Below, one piece after another: positions 42,206 through 50,709 of a DNA stretch of 64,000 nt. The notes under the pieces were generated by a model that did not search any database, had not been told where the DNA came from, and saw only the letters and a program-made list of their open reading frames with translations. Position numbers and translations under genes: made by a program. Position 1 is the stretch's first letter. Every line of letters begins with the position of its first letter. Source of the DNA: Mucilaginibacter sp. 44-25 (GTDB taxonomy: Bacteria; Bacteroidota; Bacteroidia; Sphingobacteriales; Sphingobacteriaceae); assembly GCA_001898335.1 (NCBI GenBank), contig MKTS01000009.1, positions 248,001 through 312,000 on the forward strand. The letters run 5' to 3'.

Positions 42206-43318
42206 ATGGATGTAGGTAATTATATAAGCGAATTGCTGGCACTACACGGCGAAGTTAGCGTGCCCGGCCTGGGTTATTTTGCGCATACCCGTGTTAACGG
42301 GCACTATAATGAGCAGGAAGGCCGGTTTTACCCGCCTTCATACAGTGTGCAGTTTGACCCGCAGTTTATTGATGATGAAACCTTGCCTAAATACATTGCC
42401 GATAAAAAGAATATCTCTGTAGCATCGGCTAAATATTTTACTGAAAAGTACATCAACACCATAAAAATGCAGGCGCAAAATGGCGACGCGCCATTAGCTG
42501 ATCTTGGCTGTTTTTACATGGAAGATTCAAAGCTTTTCTTTGAAACCAACCAAAACCAGCGCAATAGCCCCGATTTTTTTGGCTACGAGCCGCTAAGCCT
42601 TCACAAAGTGGGCAGCGCTCCGGTACAGCCCAAACAGCTTACTCAGGAAAATACTACGCCTGCCCCGATTGAAGTAAATATTGCTGCACCGGCTGAAATT
42701 TTAAACCCGGCAGACGATGATGATTATCTGTCTGAAGAGGAGGAAGCGTATCTTGTTAACCAGGTACGCAAACGTAAACGGCGTACTAGCTGGTTGTTTA
42801 TTATACTAATGATCTTGTTCACCGCAGGTGCGCTTTACCTGGTTAACCGCTACAACCCTGCCCTGTTTAATGTTATCGGCAAAAAAAGAGAAACCGCCAC
42901 CAAGCAGCCTGTAAAAGATACCAAAGTGATCAACGCCGCTATAGAGGTAGATAAGGATACCGCGGATACCGATACGCCTAAAACACAGCCTGCAACGCAT
43001 ATAGCAGAAAAGCCAATTAAAGACACCACAGCAAAAAACACAGCACCTGTGGTGAAGGATGAAGTAGTTGCCGGCCCTCGTTTCGAGATCATGGGTGGCT
43101 CTTTTAAAGATGACAAAGAGGCTAATACCGCCATTGCCAATTATAAAAAACTGGGGGTTGACGCCCATATTGTTACCGACGCACCCGGAAGGCGTGTGAA
43201 GCTTTCTTTAGGTACTTATAAAACCCGTGCCGAGGCCGAAGCCGCGCGTAAGGCAATATTGGCTACCAAAAAAGTAAACAAGGATATTTATACATTAGAA
43301 ATTAAACCAAAACTATGA
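42206..43318 (+). CDS. HU-CCDC81 / transmembrane / SPOR-domain protein
   Basis: 370 aa. Residues 1-135 fit the HU-CCDC81 domains of Bacteroidota (start MDVGNYISELLALHGEVSVPG). A basic stretch RKRKRR (188-193) precedes one membrane helix (195-213), so the N-terminal domain is cytoplasmic and the rest periplasmic. Residues 291-367 are a SPOR domain (FEIMGGSFKDDKEANTAIAN, LSLGTYKTRAEAEAARK), which binds peptidoglycan strands lacking side chains. It links cytoplasm to the cell wall and may localise the cluster to septal or remodelled wall. The stop overlaps the ExbB start by 4 bp (ATGA). Confidence 0.88.
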   Translation: MDVGNYISELLALHGEVSVPGLGYFAHTRVNGHYNEQEGRFYPPSYSVQFDPQFIDDETLPKYIADKKNISVASAKYFTEKYINTIKMQAQNGDAPLADLGCFYMEDSKLFFETNQNQRNSPDFFGYEPLSLHKVGSAPVQPKQLTQENTTPAPIEVNIAAPAEILNPADDDDYLSEEEEAYLVNQVRKRKRRTSWLFIILMILFTAGALYLVNRYNPALFNVIGKKRETATKQPVKDTKVINAAIEVDKDTADTDTPKTQPATHIAEKPIKDTTAKNTAPVVKDEVVAGPRFEIMGGSFKDDKEANTAIANYKKLGVDAHIVTDAPGRRVKLSLGTYKTRAEAEAARKAILATKKVNKDIYTLEIKPKL

Positions 43319-44025
43319 TGTTACTATTGCAGGTTACGGATACCGCAGCAAAATTAATTGATACCGCGCACCAGGCCGCGCAACAGGTTACCAAAATACC
43401 AGATGAAGAATTAAGGTTTGGAGACTTGCTCATAAAAGGTGGCTGGGTAATGATACCAATTGGTATACTGGCAGTACTTGGCCTGGTGATATTTTTTGAA
43501 CGATATTTTACCATTCGTAAAGCTGCAAAAAACGAGTCACATGTAATGCAGCAGGTACGCGGCAGCGTAATGTCTGGCAATTTGCAGTCGGCTATTGCCA
43601 TTTGCCGTAACAGCAACTCCCCATTGGGCCGCATGCTTGAGAAAGGCTTGCTACGTATTGGCCGCCCTATAAAAGATATCGAAGGCGCTATTGAGAACGT
43701 TGGTAAGCTGGAAGTATCCAAGCTGGAAAAGAATATAGGTATCATCGGTATAGTAGCAGGTATAGCGCCCATGTTCGGGTTCCTGGGTACTATCGCGGGT
43801 GTGATCAAGATCTTCTACGATATCTCCAAAACCGATAATATCTCTATGGGTGTTATCTCTGGTGGTTTATATGTGAAGATGGTAACTTCAGCCGCCGGCT
43901 TATTTGTAGGTATCATTGCCTATGTATGCTACCACATCCTTAACATGATGGTGGATAAAGTGATCCTGAAACTGGAAACTGACGCCATTGAGTTTATTGA
44001 CCTGTTAGAGGAGCCCAGCAAATGA
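43315..44025 (+). CDS. exbB: ExbB/TolQ/MotA-type proton channel
   Basis: 236 aa with about three membrane segments (43-62, 139-163, 187-206). The typical TolQ/ExbB core is GIIGIVAGIAPMFGFLGTIAGVIKIF followed by GVISGGLYVKMVTSAAGLFVGI, including the conserved Thr/Ser and Gly positions of the pore-lining helices. The first ~35 residues are periplasmic (MMLLLQVTDTAAKLIDTAHQ). It overlaps the HU-SPOR gene and ExbD by four bases each. It provides the proton-motive-force motor with ExbD for the TonB-like protein. Confidence 0.92.
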   Translation: MMLLLQVTDTAAKLIDTAHQAAQQVTKIPDEELRFGDLLIKGGWVMIPIGILAVLGLVIFFERYFTIRKAAKNESHVMQQVRGSVMSGNLQSAIAICRNSNSPLGRMLEKGLLRIGRPIKDIEGAIENVGKLEVSKLEKNIGIIGIVAGIAPMFGFLGTIAGVIKIFYDISKTDNISMGVISGGLYVKMVTSAAGLFVGIIAYVCYHILNMMVDKVILKLETDAIEFIDLLEEPSK

Positions 44026-44423
44026 ATTTAAGAAAAAGACAAAGAGGAGCATCAGCAGAGGTACACACCTCGGCCATGAATGATATCATGTTCTTCCTGC
44101 TGCTCTTCTTCCTTATCGCGTCAACGGTAACCAACCCTAACGTGGTAAAATTGATGCTGCCAAAATCGTCAAGCGGGCAATCGGTTTCTAAAAAAACCAT
44201 CAACGTATCTATCGACAAAAACCTGGTATATACGGTTGATAAGAAACAAGTACCGGTTGACCAGCTACAATCTACGCTGCAATCATACAAAAGTCTGGCA
44301 TCAGAGCTTACCATTGTATTGTATGTTGACCGCACCGTGGCCATACAGGATGTAGTGACCGTGATGGATATAGCGCAAAAATTAAATATTAAACTGGTAC
44401 TGGCCACCGAGCCGAAAGCATAG
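44022..44423 (+). CDS. exbD: ExbD/TolR-type proton-channel partner
   Basis: 133 aa. Short cytoplasmic N-terminus, one membrane helix (about 22-40), periplasmic C-terminal domain. The key proton-handling Asp is D21 at the start of the helix (AMNDIMFFLLLFF). The C-terminal domain (NVSIDKNLVYTVDKKQVPVDQL) is the usual ExbD beta/alpha fold. Starts with ATGA overlap from ExbB and ends 91 bp before the TonB-like gene; that gap holds a long hairpin. Confidence 0.92.
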   Translation: MNLRKRQRGASAEVHTSAMNDIMFFLLLFFLIASTVTNPNVVKLMLPKSSSGQSVSKKTINVSIDKNLVYTVDKKQVPVDQLQSTLQSYKSLASELTIVLYVDRTVAIQDVVTVMDIAQKLNIKLVLATEPKA

Positions 44424-44428
44424 GAAGC

Positions 44429-44509
44429 TGAAAGGTTAAAGCTAAAAGGTCAAAGGTAATTGCAAGCTACCAAAACCTTTTTACCCCTAACCTTTCGCCT
44501 TTCACCTTA
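44429..44509. repeat. Inverted heptamer repeat between exbD and tonB (copy c)
   Basis: Left arm: TGAAAGG, TTAAAGC, TAAAAGG, TCAAAGG (44429-44456). Right arm: matching ACCTTTN heptads at about 44477-44509. The arms can pair with mismatches, forming a long stem whose 3' arm ends 5 bases before the tonB ATG. In the polycistronic RNA it could lower TonB translation or slow transcription; that is inference. Confidence 0.6.
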
Positions 44510-44514
44510 CAAAA

Positions 44515-45321
44515 ATGAACTACAGGGAAGAAAATAATTATCCTAAGGCGTTTGCCGCGACCGGCTTAATACTGGGCATTGTGATAGCCTTGTGCTATTT
44601 TATCGTGTTCCAGATGCCGGTAAAGCAGGAGGACGGCACCGGAGGTATACTGGTGAATTATGGTACGGTAGATGAAGGCATGGGTAGCGATTACACCAGC
44701 ACCGAAGAACCCTCTGTTGCCGAAAAAGCCAATAAGACCAAGCCCGATAAAGTAACCCCTGCCCCGCCTACCGAAGAAAAAACAGAGGCGGAACAGAGTG
44801 ATAAAAATGTAGTTACGCAAAATAACGAGGATGCGCCCGAGGTTACTGCCAACTCTAAAGCGCCAAGCAAAACCGTATCTACTACTCCTAATAAAACCGA
44901 AGCCAAGCCAACCGTTAATCAAAACGCGCTTTATAAAGGTAAAACCAATACAGGTACCGGCGAAGGGGATGGCACCGGCAGCACCCCGGGTAACCAGGGT
45001 AAAACTACAGGCACCACGCTTACCGATAATTATAATGGAACCGGATCGGGCAATGGTGGTAACTCGCTAAACGCACGCAGCTTTGTACGTGCGCCTGCCA
45101 AACCAACTGTTTCAAATATTGAAGGAAGAGTAGTAATTGAGTTCAGGATAGATAAAGATGGTAACGTGGTATACGCGGGTGTAGGCCGTGGCTCCACCCT
45201 GATAGAAGGTGACGTGGTTGACAAGTGTATACAGGCGGTTAAAAACGCCAAGGTTAGCCCTTCTGCCGGCGCCAGCGACCAGCAAACCTATCGCCAAACC
45301 TTCGTATTTAAACGCCAGTAA
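44515..45321 (+). CDS. TonB-like energy transducer
   Basis: 268 aa. One N-terminal membrane helix (about 15-33) after a short cytoplasmic tail (MNYREENNYPKAFAATG). A long Pro/Thr/Lys/Glu and then Gly/Asn-rich linker (about 45-185) spans the periplasm, and a TonB C-terminal domain (about 188-268: EGRVVIEFRIDKDGNVVYAGVGRGST, then TYRQTFVFKRQ) closes the protein. The C-terminal core contacts TonB boxes, here probably of the barrel three genes upstream. The repeat hairpin upstream may affect its level. Confidence 0.9.
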   Translation: MNYREENNYPKAFAATGLILGIVIALCYFIVFQMPVKQEDGTGGILVNYGTVDEGMGSDYTSTEEPSVAEKANKTKPDKVTPAPPTEEKTEAEQSDKNVVTQNNEDAPEVTANSKAPSKTVSTTPNKTEAKPTVNQNALYKGKTNTGTGEGDGTGSTPGNQGKTTGTTLTDNYNGTGSGNGGNSLNARSFVRAPAKPTVSNIEGRVVIEFRIDKDGNVVYAGVGRGSTLIEGDVVDKCIQAVKNAKVSPSAGASDQQTYRQTFVFKRQ

Positions 45322-45377
45322 TCATCCTGATTTTATCTTAAGTTTGCACCGTCATCCATAGTTATGGATCATTGACC

Positions 45378-46670
45378 ATGAACTACCAGCAAACCCTCGA
45401 CTACCTGTATACCCAGCTCCCCATGTTTACGCGTGACGGGGCTTCCGCATTTAAAAAGGACCTCACCAACACCCTTGCGCTATGCGCCATTTTAGATAAC
45501 CCGCAGCAGCGCTTTAAAAGCGTGCATGTGGGCGGCACTAATGGCAAAGGTTCTACATCGCATATGCTGGCCGCCATTTTGCAGGTTGCCGGTTACAAAA
45601 CAGGGCTGTATACGTCGCCTCACCTGCGTGATTTTCGCGAACGCATCCGTATTAACGGGCAAATGATCAGCGAGCAAACCGTTGTTGATTTTGTAACGGC
45701 TAACCGTAAAAACTTTGAAGATATACAACCATCCTTCTTTGAGATGACGGTGGCGCTGGCCTTTGATGTTTTTGCTAAAGAACGTGTAGATATCGCTGTT
45801 GTTGAAGTAGGTTTAGGCGGCCGTTTAGATTCTACCAACGTGATCATGCCCATCCTGTCGGTAATCACCAACATCGGCTGGGACCACATGAACATGCTGG
45901 GGAATACCCTTGAGCTGATCGCAGGCGAAAAAGCCGGCATTATTAAGCCCGGCATACCTGTAGTAATAGGCGAGCACCAGCCGGATGTTGCCCATGTGTT
46001 TACTAAAAAGGCAGAAAAAGAAGGAAGCGGGATATGCTTTGCATCGGATGTTAAGTCAAAGGTCGAAAGTCGAAAGTCAAAAGCAGACGGCTTGCTGGAT
46101 GTGAGCGTAACCGCCGACTCAGAACTACATACTGTAGACTTCCAACTCGATCTAACCGGCACCTACCAACTAAAGAACGTGAGAACGGTTTTAACCGCGG
46201 TAGACGAGCTCCGTAAGCAGGGCTTTAACATTACGGATGAACACATCGCCACAGCGCTTAGGCAGGTAAAAACCTTAACCGGGCTGCATGGCCGCTGGGA
46301 AACACTCCTTACTCAGCCGCTCACTATTTGCGATACCGGACACAACCCTGACGGTGTGGAAGAGGTGATGAAAAACATAGCCGCTGTTAATTACGAGCAT
46401 TTGCACTTTGTTATCGGCATGGTGAATGATAAAGATACCAGCAAGGTGTTGAGCATGCTGCCAAAAGATGCTACTTATTATTTTTGTAAACCCAATATAC
46501 CAAGAGGCTTAAGCGCTGAAATATTACAGGAACAAGCAGCAGTGTTCAATTTACGGGGGCGCTCCTACCCTTCAGTACAGGCGGCCTATGACGCGGCCAG
46601 GAAAGCAGCAGGAGATAACGATCTGGTGTTTATTGGCGGCAGTACTTTTGTGGTAGCCGAGGTGGTTTAA
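45378..46670 (+). CDS. folC: Bifunctional folylpolyglutamate/dihydrofolate synthase
   Basis: 430 aa Mur-ligase-family enzyme adding glutamate to folates. ATP-binding VHVGGTNGKGSTSHM (about 48-62), central DIAVVEVGLGGRLDSTNV, and H in CDTGHNPDGVEE mark the family. ATG 45378 is chosen over TTG 45372. Unusual: residues 226-238 (KSKVESRKSKADG) come from a tandem heptamer repeat within the coding frame, in a loop of the Mur-type central/C-terminal junction. It lies 56 bp after the TonB-like gene and may share its transcript. Confidence 0.95.
   Translation: MNYQQTLDYLYTQLPMFTRDGASAFKKDLTNTLALCAILDNPQQRFKSVHVGGTNGKGSTSHMLAAILQVAGYKTGLYTSPHLRDFRERIRINGQMISEQTVVDFVTANRKNFEDIQPSFFEMTVALAFDVFAKERVDIAVVEVGLGGRLDSTNVIMPILSVITNIGWDHMNMLGNTLELIAGEKAGIIKPGIPVVIGEHQPDVAHVFTKKAEKEGSGICFASDVKSKVESRKSKADGLLDVSVTADSELHTVDFQLDLTGTYQLKNVRTVLTAVDELRKQGFNITDEHIATALRQVKTLTGLHGRWETLLTQPLTICDTGHNPDGVEEVMKNIAAVNYEHLHFVIGMVNDKDTSKVLSMLPKDATYYFCKPNIPRGLSAEILQEQAAVFNLRGRSYPSVQAAYDAARKAAGDNDLVFIGGSTFVVAEVV
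46051..46086. repeat. Heptamer repeat in frame inside folC (copy d)
   Basis: About five heptads (AAGTCAA, AGGTCGA, AAGTCGA, AAGTCAA, AAGCAGA) in the folC reading frame, encoding KSKVESRKSKADG. Only one arm is evident; I see no matching inverted arm downstream. Confidence 0.6.
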
Positions 46671-46681
46671 TTGCGCAGGAG

Positions 46682-47866
46682 CTAATTTTCCTCTTCAGGC
46701 GTGCCGGGTGATACAAGCCTCGCCACAAACATGGTATCTGCCTTATGCTCGTAACCTTTTAGCACTTGTTGCTCCTCCAGTTGAAGGCCAAGCTCATTAA
46801 CCAGGTAGCTCACGGCTTCCTCGTTTTCTGCTTTAAAGGCAGAACATGTGATATATATGAGCGGTTTGCCCGGCTTTAAATGCTTAGCTACATTTTTGGC
46901 GATACCTTGCTGCAGGCGCTTAAAGAAATCAAGCTTATGCATCTCAAACTGGCTGATCATCTCCGGCGTACGCCCCCAGGTACCCGATCCGCTGCATGGC
47001 GCATCGAGGATGATGCCGTCAAAAGCGTAATTATATAGTAGCTGTTCGTTGTTCTGCATCAGGTCCATCACCTTTTTCTGGTATTTCATTAATCCGGCTT
47101 GCTGGAAACGCTCGTCCAGGTTGGATAAGATAGATTCGCGGATATCTGATACCACTAATTTAAGTTCAGGCTGCATACTATGCAACAGCAATGATTTGCC
47201 ACCTGATGCCGCGCAGGCATCCCACCAGCTATCCCAGCGGTTGGGTTTAAAATAATTGGCAGTTTGCTGCGATGATAGGTCCTGCACCTCAAACCAATGC
47301 TGTTTGGGGAATATTACATCCAAACGTGTGCCGTTGGGCAGCGACAGGCAGTTGCTGCCCTCATCCCTAAACTTGATATCGGCTTTGGTCAGTTCGGCCT
47401 TTACCTGTTGCTCAAATCCTTTGGTGATGCGTATAAAAAGATCAGGCTGTACAAAAAACGATTTCAGGAAAGGCGCTTTGTCTATCCCGTCAGATAACTG
47501 TTGGGTCCAGGGGAAAACATCCTCCAGTTTAAAATTCGGGTAGGTGATTTTAACCAGCGCTATCTTTTCGTCGATACTAAATGCGATACAAGCTGCCCAA
47601 TCAGGTTTAAAGTGCTGTAGAAAAGAATTGGTTTGCGTGTTGCACAAAAATTCGGCGACCATCAGCCTGTCTTCCGGCAGCAGGTTCGGTAGTGCTCGGC
47701 CCAACCGGAAATAGTTATAGATCAGGCGGCCGGCAACCTTACGGTCGGTAGAACCCATTTGCTTATTTTGCCGGTAAAAACCCGGCAAAAACTTATTTAA
47801 AGGCGTATCAGCCGGGTATTCATCTAGTATGCGCAAAAATGTCTTTAACTGGTTTATTGCCTTCAT
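46682..47866 (-). CDS. RsmB/NOP2-type RNA cytosine methyltransferase
   Basis: 394 aa. SAM-binding start WDACAASGGKS (215-225), second motif DAPCSGSGTWGR (288-299) and TCS at 340-342, the two catalytic Cys sites (C291 and C341) of m5C RNA methyltransferases. The N-terminal ~200 residues carry the PUA-like and helical regions of the family, including RITKGFEQQVKAELTKAD. It probably methylates rRNA or tRNA; exact base is not predictable. Last gene of the guaA operon, with ATGA overlap to the upstream lipoprotein. Confidence 0.9.
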   Translation of the reverse strand: MKAINQLKTFLRILDEYPADTPLNKFLPGFYRQNKQMGSTDRKVAGRLIYNYFRLGRALPNLLPEDRLMVAEFLCNTQTNSFLQHFKPDWAACIAFSIDEKIALVKITYPNFKLEDVFPWTQQLSDGIDKAPFLKSFFVQPDLFIRITKGFEQQVKAELTKADIKFRDEGSNCLSLPNGTRLDVIFPKQHWFEVQDLSSQQTANYFKPNRWDSWWDACAASGGKSLLLHSMQPELKLVVSDIRESILSNLDERFQQAGLMKYQKKVMDLMQNNEQLLYNYAFDGIILDAPCSGSGTWGRTPEMISQFEMHKLDFFKRLQQGIAKNVAKHLKPGKPLIYITCSAFKAENEEAVSYLVNELGLQLEEQQVLKGYEHKADTMFVARLVSPGTPEEEN

Positions 47867-49122
47867 TTTACCCGTTTAAGATCAAAGTTCTCGTATCGTA
47901 ATACATCAACATGTGTATTCACCCAACCGGTACGGGGCGTTTTCACAAAGTGGAAACTGTTGTGTATACCGGTAAAATCTTTGAGATCGGGCTGACTCAT
48001 GTTTTCGCCGTCGGCCAATAATTGGGCAAAGTACAAGCCCTCGTCAAATCCTTTTATGGCAAAATCGGTAGGCTCGGCATGGTAAGCGCGCCTGTAGCTA
48101 CGCAGGAACATATTGGTTTCGCCGCTTTTGTAATCAATCTTATCCGCCGAGGTAATGTGCGTATTTAACCTTTGCAGCAATGCCGCTTTCAGAAACGCGA
48201 ATTTCTCCCAGTTAGGATGCCCTAAAAGCGTTACCGGGAACTTTTTGGAAAGTGTGTCCAGCGAGCGCAGCGTTACCATTAAAAAGGCTTGCTTGGTAGA
48301 GGGTACCAAAAAAATGTTCTGTTCTGTGGGTGATAATTGCTTTACCAGCGGTGTTAAATTACCACGGTTGATAACCATGGTAATTACCTGCACACGGCGT
48401 TTGGTAAGGCTATCGATAGTACGTTTAAATGGCGAGGCATATAATTTTTCGTCGCTGTAACCCGATGTAAGGATAAACACCTTTTTAGGCTTTAACCTTT
48501 TAGCCACATACTCCGCTGCACCCCGGGCATGGTATTCCAGCGGGGGGGTCATGGTAATAAGGTTTGAGCTCTTAAACGCAACAGGCGAGGCCGGTGATAA
48601 TGGCGAAACTACCGCACTACGGGGTGTACCAAGCGCCGCCGTAAACGCCTTCATATCATCCGGGAATACCGGACCAACAATCAGGTCGCCCGATTTAACC
48701 TGGGGGTTAAGCGCGAGGCTATGCGCCTGCGCGGTATTGTCTTTAGAATCAAAAACCTGTAGTTTAAAATTATGGCCTCCGGCAGCGGCAGAATCAAGCG
48801 CCAGTTTAAAGCCCTGGTAATACTCTACCGATAAATTGGCCGACTTTAATTTGGCGGCGGTATAGCTTTGCCCTGCCACGGCATGCTCCAGGCCTAATGG
48901 TAATATCAGCGAAACAACAGAAGCCTTTTCTTCAGACGGTTTTACCTGGGGCTTTTCCGCAGGTTTATTCTTCTTTTCGTTAGTTTGATCAGTCGTTGGT
49001 TTAGCAACGGGTTGAGATACAGGTTTCACCTTGGGCGAACATGCACCAATTACCGCTGCAAAAACAAATAATAACCACTTATTCCCACTCAATGGTGGCC
49101 GGTGGTTTGGAACTGATGTCAT
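47863..49122 (-). CDS. Type I periplasmic-binding-fold lipoprotein (LppC/LpoA-like region)
   Basis: 419 aa with lipobox IGAC (C28) after a hydrophobic WLLFVFAAV, then a Pro/Lys/Glu linker (30-70) and a periplasmic-binding type I fold: [81 protein letters not shown] and [16 protein letters not shown]. This arrangement recalls LpoA-type lipoproteins that control peptidoglycan synthases and ABC transporter binding proteins; ligand unknown. Start: ATG 49122 overlaps guaA by 44 bp; a TTG at 49092 would give the shorter, cleaner signal peptide MSGNKWLL and is a real alternative. Confidence 0.85.
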   Translation of the reverse strand: MTSVPNHRPPLSGNKWLLFVFAAVIGACSPKVKPVSQPVAKPTTDQTNEKKNKPAEKPQVKPSEEKASVVSLILPLGLEHAVAGQSYTAAKLKSANLSVEYYQGFKLALDSAAAGGHNFKLQVFDSKDNTAQAHSLALNPQVKSGDLIVGPVFPDDMKAFTAALGTPRSAVVSPLSPASPVAFKSSNLITMTPPLEYHARGAAEYVAKRLKPKKVFILTSGYSDEKLYASPFKRTIDSLTKRRVQVITMVINRGNLTPLVKQLSPTEQNIFLVPSTKQAFLMVTLRSLDTLSKKFPVTLLGHPNWEKFAFLKAALLQRLNTHITSADKIDYKSGETNMFLRSYRRAYHAEPTDFAIKGFDEGLYFAQLLADGENMSQPDLKDFTGIHNSFHFVKTPRTGWVNTHVDVLRYENFDLKRVK

Positions 49123-50608
49123 ATACTACCCGGTTAATTCCTTTTACGTTATTGATGATCTCGTTGGAGATCTTGGCCAGCAGGTCATATGGTAGGTGAC
49201 ACCAATCGGCCGTCATACCGTCTAATGACTCTACCGCACGCAGGCATATCACGTTCTCATAGGTGCGCTCATCGCCCATAACCCCTACCGATTGTACCGG
49301 TAAGTAAATGGCGCCTGCCTGCCAAACTTTATCATAAACACCTGCCGAGCGTAAATTGTTGATATAAATCGCGTCAGCCTGTTGCAATATGTCGACTTTC
49401 TCCGGCGTGATGTCGCCTAATATCCTGATAGCCAGACCTGGTCCAGGGAACGGGTGGCGGCCTAATATATTCTGGTCGATACCTAAAGCGGCACCTACCT
49501 TGCGTACTTCGTCTTTAAATAAGGTGTTCAGCGGCTCAACTACCTTCAGCTTCATAAAGTCAGGCAAGCCACCTACGTTGTGGTGCGATTTGATAGTTGC
49601 CGATGGCCCTTTCACGGAAACCGACTCGATCACGTCCGGGTAAATAGTACCCTGGCCCAACCAGCTTACGCCTTGTATCTCATGCGCGGCATCATCAAAT
49701 ACTTCAATAAATACACGGCCAATAGCTTTACGTTTCTTTTCAGGATCGGTTAAACCGGCAAGCGCATCGTAAAAACGTTGCTTGGCATCAATACCCCTAA
49801 CGTTAAGGCCCATGTGCTGGTAAGAGTCTAATACCGATTGAAACTCGTCCTTGCGCAGCAAGCCATTATCTACAAATATACAGTGAAGGTTGGCGCCGAT
49901 AGCCTGGTGTAATAGTACCGCAGCAACTGATGAATCTACACCGCCCGACAAGCCTAACACCACCTTATCGTCGCCCAGTTTGGCCTTCAGTTCAGCAATG
50001 GTGGTTTCAATGAAAGAATCCGGTGTCCAATCCTGCGCGCAGCCACAAACGTCAACCAAAAAGTTTTGTAATATCTGTTTGCCATCGGTGCTATGGGTAA
50101 CCTCCGGGTGGAACTGGATACCGTAGGTTTGGGTACCGGTAATATGGTAAGCCGCAACCTTTACACTATCGGTGCTGGCAATAATTTCAAAATCTGTAGC
50201 AATGCGCGCGATGGTATCCCCGTGCGACATCCATACCTGCGAGCCTTGCGGTACATCTTTAAACAAAATGGTACCGGGCTTAATATAATCCAGATTAGCA
50301 CGACCATATTCACGGGTGCTTGAAGCCAATACTTCGCCCCCATTGAAATGGGCCACATACTGCGCACCATAACAAACGCCCAGGATAGGCAGGTTTTTAT
50401 GATGTTTAGCAAACTCAAAATGAGGCGCATCTTCCTGGCGAACAGAGTAAGGACTGCCCGAAAGGATGATACCTTTTACGCTGCTGTCAACTTCAGGAAA
50501 TTTATTGAAAGGATGGATCTCACAGTAAATATTGAGCTCCCTGACACGGCGCGCGATGAGTTGGGTAAATTGCGAGCCAAAGTCAAGAATAAGGATTTTT
50601 TCTTGCAT
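49079..50608 (-). CDS. guaA: GMP synthase (glutamine-hydrolysing)
   Basis: 509 aa. Type 1 glutaminase domain with nucleophile C79 (ILGVCYGAQ), and H167/E169 (QFHPEV); ATP-PPase motif SGGVDSS at 221-227; C-terminal dimerisation domain with [13 protein letters not shown]. Converts XMP to GMP. Start is ATG 50608; the TTG six bases upstream gives the longer reading. Upstream, TATCTTTG lies 3 bases before this ATG, so the mRNA may be leaderless. First gene of an operon with the lipoprotein and the RsmB-like methyltransferase. Confidence 0.96.
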   Translation of the reverse strand: MQEKILILDFGSQFTQLIARRVRELNIYCEIHPFNKFPEVDSSVKGIILSGSPYSVRQEDAPHFEFAKHHKNLPILGVCYGAQYVAHFNGGEVLASSTREYGRANLDYIKPGTILFKDVPQGSQVWMSHGDTIARIATDFEIIASTDSVKVAAYHITGTQTYGIQFHPEVTHSTDGKQILQNFLVDVCGCAQDWTPDSFIETTIAELKAKLGDDKVVLGLSGGVDSSVAAVLLHQAIGANLHCIFVDNGLLRKDEFQSVLDSYQHMGLNVRGIDAKQRFYDALAGLTDPEKKRKAIGRVFIEVFDDAAHEIQGVSWLGQGTIYPDVIESVSVKGPSATIKSHHNVGGLPDFMKLKVVEPLNTLFKDEVRKVGAALGIDQNILGRHPFPGPGLAIRILGDITPEKVDILQQADAIYINNLRSAGVYDKVWQAGAIYLPVQSVGVMGDERTYENVICLRAVESLDGMTADWCHLPYDLLAKISNEIINNVKGINRVVYDISSKPPATIEWE

Positions 50609-50611
50609 GGG

Positions 50612-50659
50612 CAAAGATACCCTTGCAAAGTGAAAATTAAAAGTAAAAAGTCAAAAGGT
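50612..50659 (-). promoter_or_regulatory. guaA upstream region: -7 element and heptamer repeat (copy e)
   Basis: On the minus strand a TATCTTTG (50619-50612) lies 3 bases before the guaA ATG. Further upstream, 50625-50659 has heptads TGAAAAT, TAAAAGT, AAAAAGT, CAAAAGG on the plus strand. The repeat may contribute to promoter strength; TTG at the exact -33 position is not clear. Confidence 0.45.
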
Positions 50660-50709
50660 TTTCAGCAGGTTAACTGTAGATGAAAACCACGTAGCCAGAT
50701 GTACAGAAA

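Noticed and set aside
43302..43808. Long minus-strand frame opposite exbB and similar shadows
   Set aside because: It is the antisense of a well-supported gene and has no domain of its own.
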